DNA of 64,000 nucleotides from positions 806,001 through 870,000 of the forward strand of contig NZ_NIXN01000001.1 of NCBI RefSeq assembly GCF_002807055.1, in the 5' to 3' direction. A model generated the notes under the pieces. It made no database searches. It worked only from the letters and a program-made list of their open reading frames with translations, and had not been told where the DNA came from. This document shows, piece by piece, positions 60,963-64,000 of this stretch; position 1 is the first letter of the stretch; every line of letters starts with the position of its first letter. Source of the DNA: Confluentibacter citreus. GTDB lineage: Bacteria; Bacteroidota; Bacteroidia; Flavobacteriales; Flavobacteriaceae. Made by a program: the position numbers and the translations under genes.

Positions 60963-61010
60963 ATTCCGAACTCTTGCACTATTTATGTAAGCGTGGTTCG
61001 GAATCTTTTT
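60963..61010 (+). terminator. Second terminator-like hairpin in the greA leader
   Basis: A 9-bp stem ATTCCGAAC/GTTCGGAAT with a 24-base loop that can itself pair (CTTGC with GTAAG), followed by CTTTTT. It starts 1 base after the T run of the first hairpin and ends 20 bp before the greA ATG. Confidence 0.7.
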
Positions 61011-61030
61011 ATTAAGTAAACGATGAAGTT

Positions 61031-61504
61031 ATGAGTAAAGTATCTTACTATACACCTGAAGGATTAAAAAAATTAAGAGACGAATTACAACAATTGAAAG
61101 ATGTTGAACGTGTAAAAGCATCAAAAGCAATTGCTGAGGCTAGAGATAAAGGCGATTTAAGTGAAAATGCAGAATATGATGCGGCTAAAGAGGCGCAAGG
61201 CATGTTGGAAATGCGTATTTCTAAGCTAGAAGAATCTTTAGCAGGTGCTCGTCTGATAGATGAATCGCAAATGGACACTTCTAAAATATTGGTATTGTCT
61301 AAAGTGAAAATAAAAAACCAAACCAATGGTATGGAAATGACCTATACGTTGGTAGCGGATGGTGAAGCCAATTTAGCAGCAGGAAAAATTTCTGTAAATT
61401 CTCCTATTGGTAAAGGTTTATTAGGTAAATCTGTTGGTGATGTTGCCGAAATTCAAGTGCCAAATGGCGTTATGAAATTCGATATTATTGAAATTTCAAG
61501 ATAA
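61031..61504 (+). CDS. greA: Transcription elongation factor GreA
   Basis: A 157-residue factor that stimulates RNA cleavage in backtracked RNA polymerase. The N-terminal coiled coil carries the acidic tip GDLSENAEYDAAKEAQG (catalytic Asp and Glu), and the C-terminal FKBP-like domain includes VNSPIGKGLLGKSVGDVAE. The leader holds two successive terminator-like hairpins, which suggests that expression is set by termination or its relief. Its own terminator follows. Confidence 0.96.
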   Translation: MSKVSYYTPEGLKKLRDELQQLKDVERVKASKAIAEARDKGDLSENAEYDAAKEAQGMLEMRISKLEESLAGARLIDESQMDTSKILVLSKVKIKNQTNGMEMTYTLVADGEANLAAGKISVNSPIGKGLLGKSVGDVAEIQVPNGVMKFDIIEISR

Positions 61505-61528
61505 ATAATTAAAAAATTAATGACTTTA

Positions 61529-61565
61529 AAAAGATTCCTGATTATCTTAATCAGGAATCTTTTTA
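61529..61565 (+). terminator. Intrinsic terminator of greA
   Basis: A 16-bp perfect stem (AAAAGATTCCTGATTA/TAATCAGGAATCTTTT) with loop TCT. Confidence 0.95.
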
Positions 61566-61596
61566 TATTTACAAAACACTCTCAAACCTCGATTTT

Positions 61597-62004
61597 ATGG
61601 CTTCAATTTTCACTAAAATAGTTAATGGCGAGATTCCATGTTATAAAATAGCTGAAACCGACGATTTTTTAGCGTTTTTGGATGTAAACCCTAATAGCAA
61701 AGGGCACACACTTTGTATTCCTAAAATGGAAGTTGATAAGATTTTTGATTTAGATGAAAACACATATAACGGCTTAATGACTTTTTCACGAAAAGTTGCC
61801 ATTGCCATAAAAAAAGCAATTCCGTGTAAACGTATTGGAATGACAGTAATCGGGTTGGAAGTGCCACACGCCCACGTGCATTTAATTCCTTTAAACACGA
61901 TGGAAGATGTTCGTTTTATTCAAAAAACAAAAATGACTTCAGAAGAATTGATTGAGACTGCCAATGTTATAAAAGCAGAATTCGATTTAGATAATAACAA
62001 CTAG
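61597..62004 (+). CDS. HIT-family (histidine triad) nucleotide hydrolase
   Basis: A 135-residue Hint-like protein. It has IFTKIVNGEIPCYKIAE at the start and the triad HAHVHLIPL with the catalytic His; the SKGHTLCIPK segment matches the family. Members cleave nucleoside phosphoramidates. A near -7 box (TATATTTA) follows the greA terminator. Its end overlaps the convergent zinc-ribbon gene by 18 bp. Confidence 0.93.
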   Translation: MASIFTKIVNGEIPCYKIAETDDFLAFLDVNPNSKGHTLCIPKMEVDKIFDLDENTYNGLMTFSRKVAIAIKKAIPCKRIGMTVIGLEVPHAHVHLIPLNTMEDVRFIQKTKMTSEELIETANVIKAEFDLDNNN

Positions 62005-62331
62005 TAAAACAATTGCTAGTACAATTATAAAAGCTAGGGTAATAATAATCCAAGACATTTTTTTCACATAAGTAGAAGCCGACATTGGTGTAAAGGCTTT
62101 TTGCTGGTATTCAACAATACGCTCAATGTCATCTGTCCATCGTTCAGGATAAATAATATTATTGCATTTGTTACAATGAATGTCTTCTTCAATTTCAGAT
62201 GTAATGGATTTATACAATTGGTTTTCAATAACTTTTTGCTTAAAAGTTAGCATTAGTCCTCCTTTTCCGTAACATTCAGGGCAGTTGTTATTTAAGGAGA
62301 CTTCTTTAACTGTTATAAGATTTTCATGCAT
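61987..62331 (-). CDS. Zinc-ribbon protein with C-terminal membrane anchor
   Basis: A 114-residue protein. Two Cys pairs (NNNCPECYGKG at about 16-19 and IHCNKCNNII at about 52-55) can bind one zinc. Residues about 93-113 form a single hydrophobic helix (IIITLAFIIVLAIVLLVVII), giving a tail anchor with the ribbon in the cytoplasm. No named family is recognised. It overlaps the histidine kinase gene upstream by 8 bp, so the two are coupled and may act together. Confidence 0.7.
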   Translation of the reverse strand: MHENLITVKEVSLNNNCPECYGKGGLMLTFKQKVIENQLYKSITSEIEEDIHCNKCNNIIYPERWTDDIERIVEYQQKAFTPMSASTYVKKMSWIIITLAFIIVLAIVLLVVII

Positions 62332-63484
62332 AATATGCTCTTTTTAATGCAATTTGTATGGTGGTTCCTTTACCTATTTCAGATTGTAAGACTTTAATTT
62401 TCCCAAAATGGAAATCCTCAATAATACGCTTTGTGAGCGATAAACCCAATCCCCATCCTCGTTTTTTGGTTGTAAAACCAGGGTCAAAAATCTTTTTAAA
62501 TAATTTCTTTGGGATACCTTTTCCGGTATCGGTAACGCTTACTTTCACGTCATCTTCAAGTTGTGATATTTCAATGGTAAGTTTGCCTCGCCCTTTCATG
62601 GCATCAATAGCGTTTTTAACCAAGTTTTCTATCACCCAACTGTATAATTGCTTGTTTAAGTTTACAGGAATATCACCTTCTGGAGTAATGATTTCAAATT
62701 CTACAAGTTTAGAGGATCGGGATTTTAAATAATCATAAGAATCAATGGTTTCTTTAATGATATCAACCATTTCTAAAGTGGGTACAGAGCCTATTTTACT
62801 AAAGCGTTCGGTAATGGTTTGTAGCCTGTCAATATCTTTTTCAATTTCCAGTATGTAATCTGGATTTAAGTTTTCGCTTTTTAAAATTTCCGTCCAGCCA
62901 ATTAAAGATGAAAGCGGTGTACCGATTTGATGTGCCGTTTCTTTTGCCATACCCGACCATAATTTGTTTTGAGTAGCATTTTTGTTGCTTTTATAAAAAA
63001 AGAATATAACTGCTGAGAACAGAAAAATAATGAGTAATAATGCTAGCGGGTAATATTTTAATTTGTTCAAAAGAGGTGAATTGCCGTAATAAATTTTTTG
63101 TGCGATCTTGCCTTCTATTTCTACAGGAATGGGTCTGTTTTCAGATTCAAATTGTGCTATTAATTTTTGGACATATGCCGAGTCACTTATTTTATTTTCA
63201 TCAATATTAATATAGTCGTATACACTGCCATCAGCTTTAATTACTAACATAGGTGTGGTTTTATTACCTCTTAAAATTTTCAAGGTAAGTTCATCTAAAC
63301 TAGAATCTGGATTACTCGTTATAAAATCTGTTTGGGCGAACGAATAGTGTTCCATTTTGGTGCGTTCTTCATCTTTAAAATATTGGAAAAACTCATAAGT
63401 TTTCCACAATATAAGGGAGACAATAGCAAATGAAGCTACAATCATTATCCACCGCACCGTGTTCCTATAATCTGTAAAAATCAC
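62324..63484 (-). CDS. Membrane sensor histidine kinase
   Basis: A 386-residue kinase with two transmembrane helices (about 10-27 and 147-167) around a periplasmic sensor of about 115 residues. The HisKA box is KETAHQIGTPLSSLIGWTEI (phospho-acceptor His), followed by N box NLVKNAIDAMKGRG, G1 VTDTGKGIP and G2 WGLGLSLTKRI. No response regulator is adjacent; the coupled partner is the zinc-ribbon protein. The signal sensed is unknown. Confidence 0.92.
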   Translation of the reverse strand: MIFTDYRNTVRWIMIVASFAIVSLILWKTYEFFQYFKDEERTKMEHYSFAQTDFITSNPDSSLDELTLKILRGNKTTPMLVIKADGSVYDYINIDENKISDSAYVQKLIAQFESENRPIPVEIEGKIAQKIYYGNSPLLNKLKYYPLALLLIIFLFSAVIFFFYKSNKNATQNKLWSGMAKETAHQIGTPLSSLIGWTEILKSENLNPDYILEIEKDIDRLQTITERFSKIGSVPTLEMVDIIKETIDSYDYLKSRSSKLVEFEIITPEGDIPVNLNKQLYSWVIENLVKNAIDAMKGRGKLTIEISQLEDDVKVSVTDTGKGIPKKLFKKIFDPGFTTKKRGWGLGLSLTKRIIEDFHFGKIKVLQSEIGKGTTIQIALKRAYYA

Positions 63485-63580
63485 TAATAGATAGTTTTAA
63501 TTATGAAATATAATGCAATTCTGTTAATATTATTGTTCAACTTGTTAGTAAATCGGTTTTTAGTTGAAAGATAGAATGGC

Positions 63581-63588
63581 TATATTTG
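63581..63588 (+). promoter_or_regulatory. -7 box TATATTTG of the DUF3127 gene
   Basis: Exact TAnnTTTG, 41 bp before the ATG at 63630, in the 145-bp gap after the divergent histidine kinase. Confidence 0.65.
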
Positions 63589-63629
63589 TTATAACGAATA
63601 TAATTGTAAAAAGATATAAATAAGAATCA

Positions 63630-64000
63630 ATGGAAGTTCAAGGAAGAATAAAAATGATTGGCGAAACTCAAACAGTAGGGAGTGGCGGATTTAGAAAAAG
63701 AGAATTAGTAGTCACAACAGATGAGCAATATCCACAGCATATTTTAGTTGAGTTTGTACAGGATAAAACAGATTTGCTGAATAATTATAAAGTTGGGCAA
63801 CAAGTAAAAGTTAGTATCAACTTACGTGGAAGAGAATGGGTGAATCCACAAGGAGAAACTAAATATTTCAATGCCATTCAAGGCTGGAGAGTTGAAGCTT
63901 TACAAGCAGCAAGTTCTGATGGCAATTTACCACCAGTTCCACCGATGGATGCGTTTGAACCTGCTGGTGATTTAAATGAAGACGATCACGACGATTTACC
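63630..64000 (+). CDS. DUF3127 domain protein, 3' end outside window
   Basis: The first 123 residues of a small cytoplasmic protein with an OB-fold-like pattern: VQGRIKMIGETQTVGSGGFR, VEFVQDKTDLLNNYKVGQQV and SINLRGREWVNPQGETKYFN. An acidic Pro-rich tail (NEDDHDDLP) runs to the window edge, much like the SSB partner-binding tail. This matches DUF3127 of Bacteroidota. Single-strand nucleic-acid binding is inferred from fold and tail only. Confidence 0.85.
   Translation, partial: MEVQGRIKMIGETQTVGSGGFRKRELVVTTDEQYPQHILVEFVQDKTDLLNNYKVGQQVKVSINLRGREWVNPQGETKYFNAIQGWRVEALQAASSDGNLPPVPPMDAFEPAGDLNEDDHDDL

Noticed and set aside
1-64000. Prophage, insertion sequence, integron, tRNA or rRNA genes
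   Set aside because: I looked for transposase, integrase, phage structural genes, and cloverleaf or rRNA sequences in all gaps and saw none; only REP-like palindromes suggest mobility.

Overview
The window looks like a chromosome segment of a member of the Flavobacteriaceae (Bacteroidota). The evidence is the AT-rich sequence, the absence of Shine-Dalgarno sites, many promoters with the Bacteroidota -7 box TAnnTTTG, the gliding genes gldE and gldD beside mutY and ssb, TonB-dependent receptors with an N-terminal carboxypeptidase-like domain, a czcA gene fused to an outer membrane factor, and DUF4199, DUF3127 and DUF4301 proteins. The genus cannot be read from the sequence. I saw no rRNA, tRNA, CRISPR, prophage or insertion sequence. 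Both ends cut a gene.

Layout. 0-11.8 kb: RND efflux adaptor and pump, aspS, a ClC channel, divergent tadA and dxs, and dgt. 12-22 kb: a phosphate-acquisition locus with a free receptor N-terminal domain, a TonB receptor, a beta-helix-like lipoprotein, a phosphate-selective porin and a PiT transporter fused to a PhoU-like domain. 22-32.5 kb: an M28 peptidase, a CzcA-type metal efflux operon with a His-rich small protein, and a very large outer membrane beta-barrel protein. 32.6-43.7 kb: housekeeping (xth, an OmpA lipoprotein, a Tas-like reductase, RNase G, a 30-residue basic protein, HU, mutY-ssb-gldE-gldD, rplU-rpmA). 43.9-50.6 kb: a second phosphate locus with a TonB receptor, beta-propeller phytase, purple-acid-phosphatase-like lipoprotein and a membrane protein. 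50.7-53 kb: a Vsr-family nuclease and ahcY. 53-60.3 kb: a tightly packed operon (phosphopantetheinyl transferase, GGGP synthase, thiamine-binding protein, PnuC, NadR-like kinase, DUF4301, ArfB), then a TPP riboswitch and its TonB receptor. 60.3-64 kb: a lipoprotein, greA with a two-terminator leader, a HIT protein, a zinc-ribbon protein, a histidine kinase and DUF3127.

Main discovery. Six promoters, four in the first phosphate locus and two in the second, carry repeats of TAAC(A/T)TT in strict 11-bp phase. In five of them a repeat unit starts exactly 25 bp before the first base of the -7 box; in the sixth the units stay in phase at 36 and 47 bp. All six have a degraded -7 box, while sixteen other promoters in the window have an exact TAnnTTTG. 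I read this as the Pho box of this lineage: an activator site replacing the -33 element. It unites free phosphate uptake and organic-phosphate breakdown in one regulon. A four-unit array of the same motif lies beside an orphan terminator, which may mark a small RNA.

Other points of note are a greA leader with two successive terminators, REP-like palindromes (one inserted in a signal-peptide coding sequence), 7-bp-period tandem repeats at operon ends, and a Vsr-like nuclease lacking the zinc site.
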